Shown here piece after piece: positions 22,153 through 35,180 of a stretch of 64,000 nt of DNA. Numbering within the stretch: the first letter of the stretch is position 1; every line of letters begins with the position of its first letter. The notes beneath the pieces were generated by a model, which saw only the letters and a program-made list of their open reading frames with translations, did not search any database and was not told where the DNA came from. Source of the DNA: Siphonodentalium dalli (Eukaryota > Mollusca > Scaphopoda > Gadilida > Siphonodentaliidae). A program made the position numbers and the translations under genes. The stretch covers positions 36,818,426 through 36,882,425 of the forward strand of contig CP136064.1 of assembly GCA_032622095.1 (NCBI GenBank), written 5' to 3'.

Positions 22153-22799
22153 CCACCGATAATTTTAAATAGCCCAGTAAACAGTCAACGAGAAGACGGT
22201 CTCGGACCAAATTGCGGATGAAGATGGATAATTTTAAAATCAAGTGGGTTTTTTTTGTGTCAGATATTTGACAAACCGGCAAAATTTCGTTGAACAAAAT
22301 GTTGACAAATAACAGGTTTTGGGCAATTTTATACTATAGTTGACTGTGGTTAGCATTATTTTTGGGCAATTACTCGATTCTGATAACTGAAGCGGAATTT
22401 CAAAATGTTTTATTGTTGAATCCAACGAATCCGATTGAGTACCTTTAAAAGTAACACTTTGGGGAACAATAGAAGACCAGCAGTCAGATGCTCGTAGCCC
22501 GTTTATATATAACCATGGGTATATGCCAGATATAACCGTACAAAAAAAACGCCGTTCTTTTTACCGTGTATTTATCCATGGTGTGCATGCCTGTGGTTGT
22601 CCGTAACATGGTGCCCGGTGTTATTGCTTTGAAAGGTAATCATGTTCGACTGGTGTTGGCAGATTGGTAATATGAGATTAGCGGTTTCTATGTCTTGTCT
22701 GGTCACATTATACTATAATTTGCGCAACAGGAGCGCAGGGAAATCGCACGTCGAGTTGGTTTAAGTTTTTTTAGAAAAAGTATTTATATGATATAGACA

Positions 22800-23690
22800 G
22801 AGACGTGGCGACAGGGGGGGGGTCTGGTGGCTCACCCCCCCCCCCCAACTTTGGTCAAAATGTTCAACAGTTGGAAATTTCATACTTACCAAAATATTAG
22901 TTGGAAATTTCACACCAAGATTAAGTTGAAAATGTTCTTGTAGTTTGATTTTCAAACAATTTATTTGCATATTTTCCTATTTTTGGTAAATATTTTGGAC
23001 TGAAATTGTCAGCAGTCGAAAATTTCCAGCCTTAGGAGGGTGACAGGTTGGAAATTTCCAACACTTGGACAGTTTGTGTCCTAGTCCCTCCCCCGTGGCC
23101 AGTCAAAACACTGCTAGTTAATTTAAGAAAACAATATTGTCATGCATTTGGTCAACATTGTCATTGGAATTGTCATCAGTTGAAATTTTCCAACCTAAGT
23201 GGGGGTGTCAGGTTTGAAATGTCCAACTCTAGGAAGGTTTGAGGCTAGTCTAGATGCTAGGATTTTGAGATTTTCTTGTTCAGATTAAAAAAACATTTGC
23301 ACACCGGGCCGACTATCGTTGTCATTGTCCCTTCCCCCGTGGCCAATACAAAACTGCTAATTTTCTCACACCGGGTCGAAGAACCAATGGTCAACCTGCT
23401 GTGTCCCCGCTTCTTGTCCGTAGCTGTGGGCAGTTGTCTGGAGTTAGACCATTAGATGTTATGATTTATGCAATTGTTCAGGTTAAACTATCTGAATTTT
23501 CAAACCTGGAATATAGAACCATGTTTAAAAAAAATATATATATAGGATATTAGGCGTGAGCACTGATGTACAAGGGGGTGGTGCAAATATAATTTGTGTT
23601 TGGGGTGATTCTGATTCAAGGGGGTGCAGTTGGAATTTCCCATGGTGGACACCCCCTAACGGAAACCATGTAGCCACGTCCCTGGATATA
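22800..23690 (+). repeat. TTGGAAATTTCC interspersed repeat, copy 1
   Basis: It has many TTGGAAATTT/CCAA palindromes, 'TCCCTCCCCCGTGGCCAGTC', 'AGTTAATTTAAGAAAACAAT' and poly-G/poly-C runs. It ends with 'GGTGCAGTTGGAATTTCC' and 'CCACGTCCCTGG'. Related copies lie at 23870-24760, 32700-33480 and a fragment at 46440-46660. Confidence 0.7.
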
Positions 23691-23869
23691 GAGAGGCAAA
23701 CAGAACGATACCATATATATACAATATGCGGTTGCATCTAATTTGGATTTATTGGGATGTCTTTAGTGCACTTTTGTGGTTACGAGAGCTCATTCCCCCC
23801 TGATTTCTGCTCAATATGTGGTCTTCTTCTTCAAAAGTTTTATATGATTTCAAGCAGGGGTTGTACCAG

Positions 23870-24760
23870 GATATCCCCGACAGGGGGGGGGCGGGCTTTA
23901 GCTGCCGGGTTGAACATTACATAACTCACCGACGGGGGATGGCTATGACTCCCCGACATGGCTGGGATGTAGCCCCTGACTCCTCCCCGGGTGCCACCCA
24001 ACATAACTTAGTATCGATTATTTAGCATGGGGTGTCATGTAGGAACTTTTCGACAGGGGTGGTTATGCAGGGGTCTTACCCCCCAATTGTAGTCATACCT
24101 AATACCCCGAGCAAAATTAATTGGAAAATTCACACCAAAATTAGGCTGAAATTAGTGACGAATTTGTTGTTTTTATACCAACATTTGCATATTTCCCTTT
24201 CATTTGCAAAATTATGGACTCAAATGGCCATCAGTTGGCAATTTTGAACCTACGTGTGAGTGTCAGGTTAATAATTTCCCAGAATTGGACAACTTGAGGC
24301 CGGTCTATGCTATAGGATTGTCAAATGTTCATGTTCATATTTCAAAAATGTTCTCACATCGGGCCTAACCATCGGCCGACCGTGTGTTCTGTGTCCTTGC
24401 CAGTAGTTACTCGCTAATTCATTTAAGAAAAAATAGAGTAAATTTGGTGTAAATTTGTGTGGTGTTACACCACTAGATGTTAAGATGTTTTAATCTCATA
24501 CTGGACCGAACCATCTTTTTCACCCACCCCCCCCCCCCGCACAAGTGGCCACAATACTACTGGTTCAGTCTACCATCTGGTAGTCTGTGAGGGAACATTT
24601 GGGAAAAATCAAAGGGGGGGGGGTGCAAATTGATTTACGCAAACTTATGAGTTTGGTGTGGTTCAATGGGGTGGGGTGCAGTTGGAAATTCCAAGGTGGA
24701 GACCACCCCAACGAAAACCCTCTAACCAAGTCTCGAGTGCCAAATATCCCACACTCAACC
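23870..24760 (+). repeat. TTGGAAATTTCC interspersed repeat, copy 2
   Basis: More diverged. It shares 'ATCAGTTGGCAATTTTGAAC', 'GTGTTACACCACTAGATGTT' and the closing 'GGGGTGCAGTTGGAAATTCC' segment with copy 1. Confidence 0.6.
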
Positions 24761-25508
24761 AGGGTTGCCTCTCGCAACTTTAGTTTCTGCCCTGGCATAG
24801 GCCTATTTGTTTCTTATCCGAGAATACACTTCACCGGCGGCAATGTATTAACCATACTCTGAAAGAAAACGCTTCCGTGACGATCAAACGTTAAAGTCGT
24901 GCTGCAAGTAAGACGATAATTGTGTTGTAGAAATGATACGGAAGACCGATTGTCAAAACATTCCACATCAAAATACACAGGGCAAGACTTATCGATCCAA
25001 ACTGTGGAGTGTGTTTTCGTTGTGTATTTTTCGCATATACCCATGTTATATATAAACGGGCTACGAGCATCTGACTGCTTATGTGTATGGAAATTACAGT
25101 GCGTATGTGATATGAATCACAATTTTATTGTAGAAAATATGAGACTTCCGCATCATTGTTCATTTATTCAAGATACTACATTGACACTGTTATGCTTAAA
25201 GACTGTATTTACACTGAAATATTGTCATATTGGTTTTGCGGATAATGATATGAGTAGTTCTCAGAAATGGATATTTCCAGCGTTCTAAGCTACTGCCATG
25301 CACTAGTAAGTCAGGGAAATAATATGAATGCACCGTTATCAAATAGACCCTCAATGCACGCAGTACCTTGCATGAGCTTATATATCGACATACATACATG
25401 GTACCTACGACCATGCGATCCACATGTTCCTCATCACATTTATTCAACATCCTCTGCATGCACGAAGAACAATATGAATTCCCTTTACAATATTATATAG
25501 AGGACCTT

Positions 25509-25643
25509 CAACGAGTCCCCTGTTTATAGCGGAATTTACAAAACGAATCCAGTAAATTAGGTCTGGACCGAGCCTTTGGCGAGGTCCAGACCTAATTTAC
25601 TGGACGAGTTTTGTAAATTCCGCTATAAACTGGGAACGTGTTG
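25509..25643. repeat. foldback hairpin, 48-bp core arms
   Basis: Arms 25522-25569 and 25583-25630 pair with three mismatches (GAA against TCG). The loop is GAGCCTTTGGCGA. Weaker pairing extends the stem to about 25509-25643. Confidence 0.85.
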
Positions 25644-27399
25644 TAGATTCTATTTATTACATGATACAACACCTCGACAAAACATACTTAAATCAACAAA
25701 TGGGATGCGAAACTAACATCGGCTTCTATAAGGTATGCGATGATGTTTCACGTAACTATGTGTTGTTTGCCCGCGTAAAGAAATAGTCCCAGATAAATAA
25801 AGACTCTTTGGCGTGTTTAATGGCGTATATTTAATGACATAACTTTTAAAACTCTTCATTCATTATAGTTTGTTGGAAAAATATTGGAGGCCATGACATT
25901 TTGAGACGTAGCGTACGGAATGTAAACAGACCGACAAACCGGAAGTCAAAGGTCACCTGACACTATTTCCTGTTATTAAACGAACGTTAAATATCACAAT
26001 TTATGGAATGGGTTTATTGAATGGAATAAGGGTAGGATCATGTAATAAAAGAACATATGGGATGCCACGAATCCTATTTAATTCCCATGTGCAGTCAGGG
26101 GGGGGGTCTGCAAATTTTTTTCCGAACACTAGGCGGGGTGGGTGGGTGGTTCAGCAGCCCGGCTTACACATAATTTTTTCCTGGCCCTGTAAATTTTTTC
26201 CTAGAGTAATTTTTCTTCAAAATAATGGGACAGAGGGTTTTTAGAATGCTTCTATTATGTAATAGGTATGCACTTAACTATTGGTATGGGGGTTGAGTTT
26301 ACCATCAGTTAATACTGAGGGATGACACCAAGGGGTAATTAAAAGGTCAGCTTTCTAAATGTTTTCATCAAGGATATATCAATGCACATTGACATGGAAA
26401 GGCTCAGATTTAAATAGCTCTGTTAAAAATCATTTATTAAACCTGATATAAATGAAAACATAACACAATTATAGTTTCTTCAAATAAACGTAAACTCTTC
26501 ACTGAACTCTTCAAATAAAAATAGACTATTCAAAAAACCCCATAAAAAATAAAACAAAGGTGTAAAAATAACCTTTGTCCGATTTAACGATATTTGGTAT
26601 ATGGGTCAAGGAGCACCTCTAGATGGGAGCTGTCAAATTTGAATGATTTTTTATGAAAATGTTTTGTTGTTGGCACAACTGTGTTTAGCAATTCCAACGC
26701 GGTGTATTTAACCTAGTATGCTTAAGATGTTTTTAGAAATATGGATATCAATGTATCGAGTTGTATGACTTCAAATATGGCATTTCACCATACCAGTTCT
26801 GTGTCACAAGGCAAATTTGGCTATACAATGGAACACTCATTTTGTTTAAGAACATTTTTGTCTTCTCAATCATAGATGCATAAAGTAATCATTTTTGTGC
26901 ACAATCTAGTTAGGAAATTAATACAACAGCAAGATATCCTTTTTTAAATACTGGACCATAAAATATGGATTTTAGACAATTCTTAGAAATTGAGTCTCCG
27001 CAATTAGACAAACTGCCAATTTTGGAGGCACATAACTCGAAAAATACTCAACGTATTGGAAAATGTTTGCTGCTCTGTAATCATAATTGTGTACTCTACA
27101 AAATGGATATACAAATGGAAGGACTTGTGAATTTGAATTTTTTATAAACATCCTTGAAAGGCATAAATTGAGTATTTTACCAAATTTTGGCAAATTTATT
27201 TCAAAAAATTTATCAATTTCGCCTTTCTTGATACTTTTGTATTTTTAGTATGTTGTTTATAATGGGATAATAGACTTATTCCTGCTCAGAAACAATGTGT
27301 TGCAATTAGTTTCAGGTTTGGCACGTTTTTCTCATAACAATTAAAACTTGCTGCATATGTTGGAAGTTATTAACCCGATGGGACGGGGTGATAATGAAA
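25644..27399. other. no gene seen
   Basis: AT-rich sequence with a poly-G run at 26099. Small frames lack domains or splice signals I could defend. Confidence 0.5.
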
Positions 27400-27760
27400 C
27401 ATTTCGATCTGGTCCAAGTGGCATGCAGTAAAGAGACCAGCCATGAGAACATACACACGAACTGTTCAAATACACCCAACAGTGTCCCATGCAATATAAG
27501 TACCCGGGCCACACCAATCCAATCCTTGGAACATACACATTACTTTATAAAATAGACCCGAATGTGTCTCATGCAATATAAGTACGTACATCCAACCCCA
27601 TGTCGCCACTTCCATACGTGTGACCAGTTTTAGAGCATGCGCATGCAATTTTAAAATAGACCCGACAGTGTCCCAAATAATATGAGTATGCGTGCACCTC
27701 AACCATGTGTCACCGCGTCTCTGTTACCAGTCTTAACTAGAATGCACTCAGTCAGAGAGA
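27400..27760 (+). repeat. ~115-bp tandem repeat, three diverged units
   Basis: Units share AATAGACCCGA(C/A)AGTGTC, 'ATGCAATATAAGTACGTAC', 'CCCATGTC(G/A)CC' and 'GTGACCAGTTTTAGA'. The same unit recurs at 28947-29180 beyond two other repeats. Confidence 0.65.
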
Positions 27761-27893
27761 TGCCAACGTGCGCAAAAATGTAATAAAATATAATTTAAAA
27801 AATAATTTCACTGTATTTTACTTAATTTATTTAATTTAATTTAATTTAATGTTAGCAAAAAAAGACAATTACAATCTTCAATAATATTATTTA

Positions 27894-28061
27894 GGGGATA
27901 ACAGTGTGGTGTTTTGTGATTTCAGAAAGGTACATGGCGAATATACTGTGGCAAATTTAGTTAATGGGCGACGGCGGAGCCGGAGCCCATTAACGGGTAT
28001 TTGCCACAGTATATTCGCCATGTACCTTTCCGAAATCACAAAACACCACACTGGTATCCCC
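27894..28061. repeat. 168-bp foldback hairpin
   Basis: Arms of about 75 bases pair almost perfectly: 27894-27968 with GTGTGGTGTTTTGTGATTTC and 27986-28061 with its complement. The loop is a short CGACGGCGGAGCCGGAG. A degenerate half-copy occurs at 28490-28550 (TTGTGGTGTTTTGTATTTTC). Confidence 0.85.
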
Positions 28062-28588
28062 ATTCTAATGCTCTTCGAACTAAAAATGTTATTTAGACAA
28101 ACAAATGGCTCGTAACTATCAACGAAATGTGCGGCCGTAGAAAACACTCAGCCAATTCACGACTTTTTATTTTAAATTTAATGCGCTAGATAAAATATAG
28201 TCCCCCAATTTTATTTACCATCGCTCTTATCGTTAAACATACTGATAAACATGAAAAATTGCCACCTCAAATAGAAATAAATATGCACAACAATTAGTTT
28301 GTGCATGTACCTGATGTCTTTTTCAGATGTTCACCACTTACAAATGGCGGTTTTGATTTTACCGCGATCTTGAAGTTGAATTGAAACAATGGGAAATTGT
28401 TTACTCAATGCGATGTATTTCACGCCGTGTCTGTCGCGGTTTCATATCAAGAAATTTGGTCAAATGATATCGAGATACTGACATTGGTGGGGTATAACGT
28501 TGTGGTGTTTTGTATTTTCTGAAAGTACATGTATACAGGGCGAATGTACTGACTGTCAATTTTCGACAAAAGCCACATCGCTGGTTTG

Positions 28589-28946
28589 TTTATATAGCAA
28601 CGAGCTAGTAACGGAAGTCAGTGCCAAGGGCGTCAACTCTATAATCTACTCGGTAACGTCGCCGGCATGTACTGCGTAAGGGTGACGTCATGGAGTGAAA
28701 TCGGTAGGGTAACACCAACGTACGTACCTACGAATCTGACTGATCGCCATACTGTTGCGCGAGCGCATTTATATAGCAACGAGCTAGTAACGGAAGTCAG
28801 TTCCAAGGGCGTCAACTCTATAATCTACACCGTAACGTCGTCGGCATGTACTGCGTAAGGGTGACGTCATGGAGTGAAATCGGTAGGGTGACACCAATGT
28901 ACGTACCTACAAATCTGGCCATACTGTTGCGCGAGCGCACGTAATA
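28589..28946 (+). repeat. tandem duplication of a 179-bp unit
   Basis: Units start TTTATATAGCAACGAGC (28589) and repeat at 28768 with only a few substitutions plus small differences at the junction. Each unit carries one TGACGTCA (28683-28690, 28862-28869) and ends with 'ACTGTTGCGCGAGCGCA'. Confidence 0.85.
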
Positions 28947-29180
28947 ACGTACACATGAAATGTCCATATAGACCGACATTGTGCCATGCAATATGTACGT
29001 ACATCCAAACCCTCTGTCACCGCGTCCCTACGCGTGATACATGTACATGAACATGCACATATAGTGTTCACCGCGTCCCTACATGTAACCAGTCGTGAAA
29101 ACATGCACGTTACGTGTTCAAACAGACACGACAGTGTCCCCGTGCACTATAAGTATCGTCATGCCCCGACAGGGCTGAGT
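28947..29180 (+). repeat. ~115-bp tandem repeat, second block
   Basis: Two units with 'ATAGACCGACATTGTGCCAT', 'CACCGCGTCCCTAC' and 'ACAGACACGACAGTGTCCC', related to 27400-27760. Confidence 0.6.
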
Positions 29181-29384
29181 GTACATTAAAATTAACTTAC
29201 GCACAAGGAATGGCGTGCATGGGTTTTCATGAGGCACAAGCACTATGCTGCATGGCCACTAAAATCATCCTAATTAGCTAAGCGGGCGATTCGGGTTGTT
29301 CGCTTCATTGGCGGCGAACATATAAATATTCCTTATTACTGCGCGAATCTATAGTCGACGTTAGTTCCGCTATACCGACATATA

Positions 29385-31578
29385 GTCTGGTCGATAAACT
29401 AAAATTTTAGGGTCAACCTAGAAAAAATTTGGACTAAGTTGGTTTCTATTCCATTTTGAAGAGGAATATATCCTCTATAACATATCCAACATCCGCTAAA
29501 ATCCGCTTTGAGCATTTTCTGTAATACAAGATGGCGTCCATGATGGCAGTTGGTATAGAAAAATCCCGAATTTCGGTGGTAGGTGCGCCAACAAATACCA
29601 AATTAGTAATAAAATAAAATCCACACAAACAATCCTTAGTCGTAAACCATATCGGTAGAATGTCTGTCCAAAATGGCCGCCAAAATGGACAAAATCGAAT
29701 GAAATTTACAATTTGCGGAAAATGGAATAGCTGGTTATACAAGAACGAACAGGCCGTAGAATTATACGAGGAAGAATTATTTCAGAGTATAAGGGGAGCT
29801 ATTAATAATAGTATGTAAGAATTATCTCTAATGTATCTCGCGAGAGAGCAACCGAAAGCCAGGTCTCATACAACGATTGAATGTTGACTTTTTGGGCGCC
29901 AAGAAATAGAAGAATAACGCAGTTTTATCTGTACTGTTTATCTTGAATCGTGTAATATATGTGTATTAAAACAGTTAAATGTGATCTAATAGGGATGTAC
30001 TCATTGTGTGACATTTTCTAGAAGCAGAAATATATGTAATGAAAACAGTCTCACGAATGTGACCGATAATCATTTATTTTTGAATCTACAACACACAGTC
30101 TGTCAAAATTCACTACTATAGAACAGTATGAGAGCTATTCATATGGTACTAGGTAAAATGTGTAGATCCTATTGTCCGTGTCTTAAAATAGTAGTCACAG
30201 TTGCCTCCGGTCAAGTGATTAAACACGAATATTTCATTTTTATCACACAAATACATGGTGGTATACCATGAACGCAATTTATCAAAATACAAAGGATTAC
30301 AATAGACTATCTTCAATAAATTCTCAACATAACTCAATTTGCCTACATACTCTATGGCAGAGACTGTCTTTATACCTGGAAATTATGTGCACTTAAATGC
30401 ACTAAGGCCACATATACGCGAAACGTACGACGTTTTCTGCAACCGCATCGCCGCGTTTACCCATTCTCCCTAATGTTACACATATCTGCTGCATACAAAA
30501 CCATAAATAGCAACATTGAGTGAATGGTAAACGCAGAACTAATAACTGTAAACGCTGATGACCTGATATTTAGCGCAAGTATGTGGGTGGCAATGGTAAT
30601 ATAATTTCAAACAATAAGATACTGACAACTAATAGTGTGTATTTCGTGGTACATATTCATGTTGTAAAGTGCCGATTGAAGTAATTTGAACATAATTGTC
30701 TACTAAGAAACCGGTTTGGGAGCACCATCAAAAATTAGTACTAAATAAAATGTACGATGTACAGTCTCTTCGATCTAGTGAGATAGCGTACTATTCTGTT
30801 GAAGAAATAAGTGTTTATTGACAGTATAATCAACATTACAACATACGTGTATGGTTTATTGTCACGGAGAGTGTTGACAATTCTGGAAATATAACTAGTA
30901 TTTACACAGATAGGGTGGGCACTTCAGTTTCTGCTTTACATTCAATAATTAATCATCATTTCAAAAGGAAACTACCACGCACTGTGTGACGAAATATTAC
31001 TTCGTGTGTTACATGCCCAAAATAACTGTTTTTGGTCCGACTGTTGGATGTATTCTAATAAGAAAACCCGAACGTAAATCATTGGGTTAACGTGCGTAAC
31101 AGTGATCGATAAATCATTCAGATAGATCTGTTTTAATTATATGTGTACCTTTAAAGATATATAACAACATCCTTGTAAATTACAAATGTGTATTTTCGCT
31201 TATAGGGGGTTATCCAATATGTTGCTTTCATCGTAGCATGGATTGTAGTTGCGGCCATTTTGACAGCCATTTCATCGCCGCGATTGCATTATTTTCTGTC
31301 CTTGTCACTCTATTCGCCCCCTATACTCTTTTACACAAACTGGTATATATCGGATGGAGGATTAATGCGTTCTGGTGTCGCCGATGAGGGATATTGTAGA
31401 AAAACGTACTTCGCAAGGTCGAAAAATGAGCATTTTTTAAAATCTGTGTAAAAAAGTTTGCTCAAAGCGGATTTTAGCTGATTTTGGATATGTTGTAGAG
31501 GAAATATTCCTCTTCAAAATGGAATAAAAACCAACTTAGTCCAAATGTTTTCTAGGTCAAACCTTTTATCGACCAGAC
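29385..31578. mobile_element. 2.2-kb TIR element with ~120-bp inverted repeats
   Basis: Left arm 29385-29513 (GTCTGGTCGATAAA...CCGCTTTGAGC) and right arm 31461-31578 are inverted copies at roughly 85% identity. Both ends abut TA (29383-29384, 31579-31580), compatible with a Tc1/mariner-like target. The interior shows no transposase; a 98-residue frame on the minus strand overlaps the left arm and is not convincing. Confidence 0.65.
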
Positions 31579-31580
31579 TA

Positions 31581-32699
31581 ATATGTGAGTTCTTCGTGTA
31601 CGATTGTGACAATATTGAAATTGTAGAAAGTTAGGGATTAATACTTATGCGCGGCCGTACCCCCATCCAGAAAGGGACCATAATCAATATTATCATAGAG
31701 ATTAAATTTAGGCCTAAATTGTTTCGATGACATGATTGACATCGAAGTACATGACTGCTGATAAAAGTATACTACATACTCATTTGCATAATGCATACAC
31801 TCTCAATTGATAGACATTGGCGGGATGTACTTATGTTAACTAAACAGTCATCCGAACGTTCCTATGTTTTACCATACCGGGAAACAGTACCAATTACCCC
31901 ACATATCGAAATGGTTACGAAGCACTTTTTGTTTCGTCACATCGGTGTACTATGTTCTATTATAACTACGTTGGAGTGGGTGTACAACCACTGGTAGGAC
32001 TATCCACGCGGTTGAAATTTTGTCATTATCCAGGTGAATCGGAGGTGATGCAAGAACCATGCAACTTCCCTATCCCAGCAACACTTATTACGAACACTAT
32101 ATATATTTTCTATTTTTTCTTTCTTCAGATAAATACTTTTTGTACGTTTTGTTCCTGACAGCAGCTATACTGCCGTATTATACCTTGTTATTTACTATCA
32201 ATCTACGATGAACGTACTTATGTGGAAAGTGGGTCAAGCTAAGATGACTCATATGGGTCAAGCTGGTCAAAGTCAAGGGACCCGTATGGATCAAGTGGGT
32301 CAAGGTCAAAGGATACGTATAGGTCAAGGTCAAATAAGGTTCTTACTAGATTTCATGTCTTGTCTCTTTAGTCCAGATAATCAATATAACCTAGATAACA
32401 GAACACGCCAAATTATAAATGATAACGAAACATACACATTTAGGTCTGTGTCGGGAAAAGCGGTTGTGGCGGGTTGGGTGACCGGTTTAGAAGTATCCTA
32501 CAACTCAACCCGATAGTCAAGTGTTTTGGAAGGAAATATGGGATATTAATGCGAAGACCAAATTGGTGCAGACTTGAACATGTGCTGGAGCCGAACGAAC
32601 TGAACTGGTTATATGACGGAGTCAGCTGATGAATATGAGCGGAGCGTGTTGCGACACTGAGGATGATGTCGAATAAAATGCTCTTCTCAACCCATGATA
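31581..32699. other. no gene; GGTCAA-rich patch
   Basis: At 32228-32340 GGTCAA words repeat about eight times. They include two copies of TCAAGGTCA (32300-32308, 32324-32332), the extended half-site bound by ERR/FTZ-F1-type nuclear receptors. In this repetitive context it may just be a degenerate minisatellite. Confidence 0.4.
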
Positions 32700-33480
32700 G
32701 AGATGAAATGGACTGAAATTGTCATCACTTGGACATTTTACAACCTTAGGGGGGGGGTGACAGGTTGGAAATTCCCAACACTTGGACAGCTTGTGTTCTG
32801 GTCCCTCCCCCGTGGCCAGTCAAAAACTGCTAGTTAATTTAAGAAAACAATATTGTCATACATTTTATCAACATTGTCATTGGAATTGTCATCAGTTGGA
32901 AATTTTCCAACCTAAGTGGGGGTGTCAGGTTTGAGATTTCCAACTCTAGGAAGGCTTGAAGCTAGTCTAGATGCTAGGATTTTGCGATTTTCTTGTTTCT
33001 TTGCACAGGGCCGAACCATGGTCGGCCCGGTGTGTCAGTGTCCCTCCCGTGGCCAATACAAAACTTCTAATTAATTTAACAAAACAATATTTTACTACAT
33101 TTGGTCAAACTTGTGGACTGAAATTGTCATCAGTTGGAGAATTTGCCAACCTGAGGGGGGTATATGAGGTTTGAAATTTCCAACCCTAAGAAAGCTTCAG
33201 TTGAGGCCAGTCTATAGATGCTAGGATTTGCGATTTTCTTGTATAGTTTTCAAAATTTTCTCACCATGGTTGTTCGGCTCGGTGTGTCCTGGTCTGTTGC
33301 CCATAGCCGTGTGCATTTATTTGTCTGGAGTTAGACCACTTGCTGTTAGGATTTATGCAAGTTTCAGGTTAAAAATATCTGAATGTTCTCATACCGGGAA
33401 TGTAGAACCATGGTTTGTGAATATATAGGATATTAGGCCTGAGCACTGAAGTGCAAAGGGGTGGGTGCAAATGGAAACTT
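32700..33480 (+). repeat. TTGGAAATTTCC interspersed repeat, copy 3
   Basis: Same orientation and order of words as 23000-23580, including 'TCCCTCCCCCGTGGCCAGTC', 'AGTTAATTTAAGAAAACAAT' and the closing 'GGATATTAGGC(C/G)TGAGCACTGA'. Confidence 0.75.
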
Positions 33481-33569
33481 ATAAATAAATTATACACGAA
33501 TATTTCAAAAAAAATCTTATATACTGTACGAACTTCCGCACAATATTGAGTGGCCGTTTAGTTTTTAGC

Positions 33570-35180
33570 TCACCTGAGACGAAGTCGTCACTCATCACTC
33601 CTCGTCCGTCCATCCGTCCGTCAACAATTTTTTGAACATCTTCTCTGGATCCACAGAACCGAATGGGTTCATATTTGGTGTGGATGTTCCCTAGGTGACT
33701 GGTATTCAGATTTGTTCAAATGAGGTAACTGAGTCAATTAGTTGCGAAGCCAGGGCCATAACTCTTTCCCTCCATAGTAATTCTTAAAACGACTTCTTCT
33801 CAAGTAGCATCGGGCCGAATGGGTTCATATTTGGTATGAAGGGGTCGTGTGTGACTGGGTTTCAGATTTGTTCAAATGAGGTCACTGGATGAAGTGTGGG
33901 CGGAGCCAGGGACATAACTAAAAAAAAATTAAGATTGAACTCCTTGCTCAATTAAAACTTTTTTAAAGAAGCCCACCACCCTTGCCAAATGGTGCTTCTA
34001 GCATCCCTGTTATCAAACACTTCTTTAAAATTTATTTCACAGTTACAATACAATACACCATATGCATATGCTAGAATGCTATCGCTTACAATGAAAATGA
34101 TACCGGTCAGTAAGGCCAGTCTGCTCTGTTGATAATTATCCACATGTAAAATCTGACAGTGTAGTATCAACAAGCACACAGCTCTCTCTAGTCAGACCAG
34201 ATATGTTTGTTTTGGTATTTCATTTTGAAATTGAATGTAAAATGTATTCCCATGAGCCTTCAGTCTCTGCGCATATTACTGGTATAGGAATTTGTTCAAA
34301 TGGTGGGTCTGTCGAAATAGGTCATTTATACAGCTTTAACAAATCCTTATAGTGAATTAATTTCTACCCTATGAATGGTTCTGTAGTCTGTGTGTACCAC
34401 CTTTTGTTGATTGAGACTATTTCTAATAGAGACAGCTTTATAAGTTTAAGAATCAGCCACTCACTCCAAAAACTTTAACCCCCTCCATAAGACAAACTAT
34501 TTGAGTTCAAGTTTGGTACTGATTATAGTTTTAAGTTCACTTGAGGCAAAGTCTCCGGTGGAGCTACCGGGTATAGTCATCACTCCTCGTCCATCCATCC
34601 ATAGAACATTGTTTAAACATCTTCTCCAGACCCATAAGACCGAATGGGTTCATATTTGGTGTGGATGTTCCCTATGTGACTCATATTGAGATTTGTTAAA
34701 ATGAGATCACCAAGTCACAAATAGTGGCGAAGCCAGGGCCATAACTCTTTCCCGCCATGTTAATTCTTAAAACAACTTCTTCTCAAGAACCATTGGGCCT
34801 ATTAAGCTTATATTTGGTATGGAGGGTCCTTGGTTTACTGGGGTTCAGATTTGTTAAAATTGGGTCACTGGAGCAAACATGGGCAGAGCTAGTGTCAATA
34901 TTTAAAAAAAAATGATGTTTTTAGATTTAACTCCTTGCTCAATTTAACAAAAAACAAAAGACATTTTTAAATGAAAGAAAAAACATTTTGGTTTTACACC
35001 TTGCTCAATCTTTTTGTTTTGTTTTTTTGTTATGAATTTTTTTTAATTAAAATTTTGAACATTTTATTACGTTATAACAACGTACTGACTATAATATTGT
35101 AGTCTTCGTAGTCCCAGTCTTCTCCGTCTTTACAGTCTGGTGGGCGACCCCACAGTCATTGACTGTCTTGTTATGTGATA
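33570..35180 (+). repeat. AGCTCACCTGAGACGAAGTC interspersed repeat
   Basis: It starts TTTAGCTCACCTGAGACGAA followed by a CCGTCC tract. It then has tandem ~170-bp units with 'GGTTCATATTTGGTGTGGAT', 'TCAGATTTGTTCAAATGAGG' and 'GCCAGGGCCATAACTCTTTC', restarting near 34530. The end segment 35100-35175 (GACCCCACAGTCATTGACTG) matches 46690-46775. A larger copy fills 43684-46790. Confidence 0.7.

Larger units (their letters stand above)
22479..25079. mobile_element. 2.6-kb element bounded by near-perfect 48-bp inverted repeats
   Basis: AGCAGTCAGATGCTCGTAGC... at 22479-22526 matches the minus strand of 25033-25079 with a single one-base gap (AACCATGG against AACATGG). The interior is made of two copies of the TTGGAAATTTCC family plus unrecognised sequence. 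I see no clear target duplication, so two independent insertions of one repeat remain possible. Confidence 0.5.

Noticed and set aside
35100-35180. GACCCCACAGTCATTGACTG taken at first as a conserved exon
   Set aside because: The same words recur at 46690-46775 and 51490-51560 as part of an interspersed repeat.
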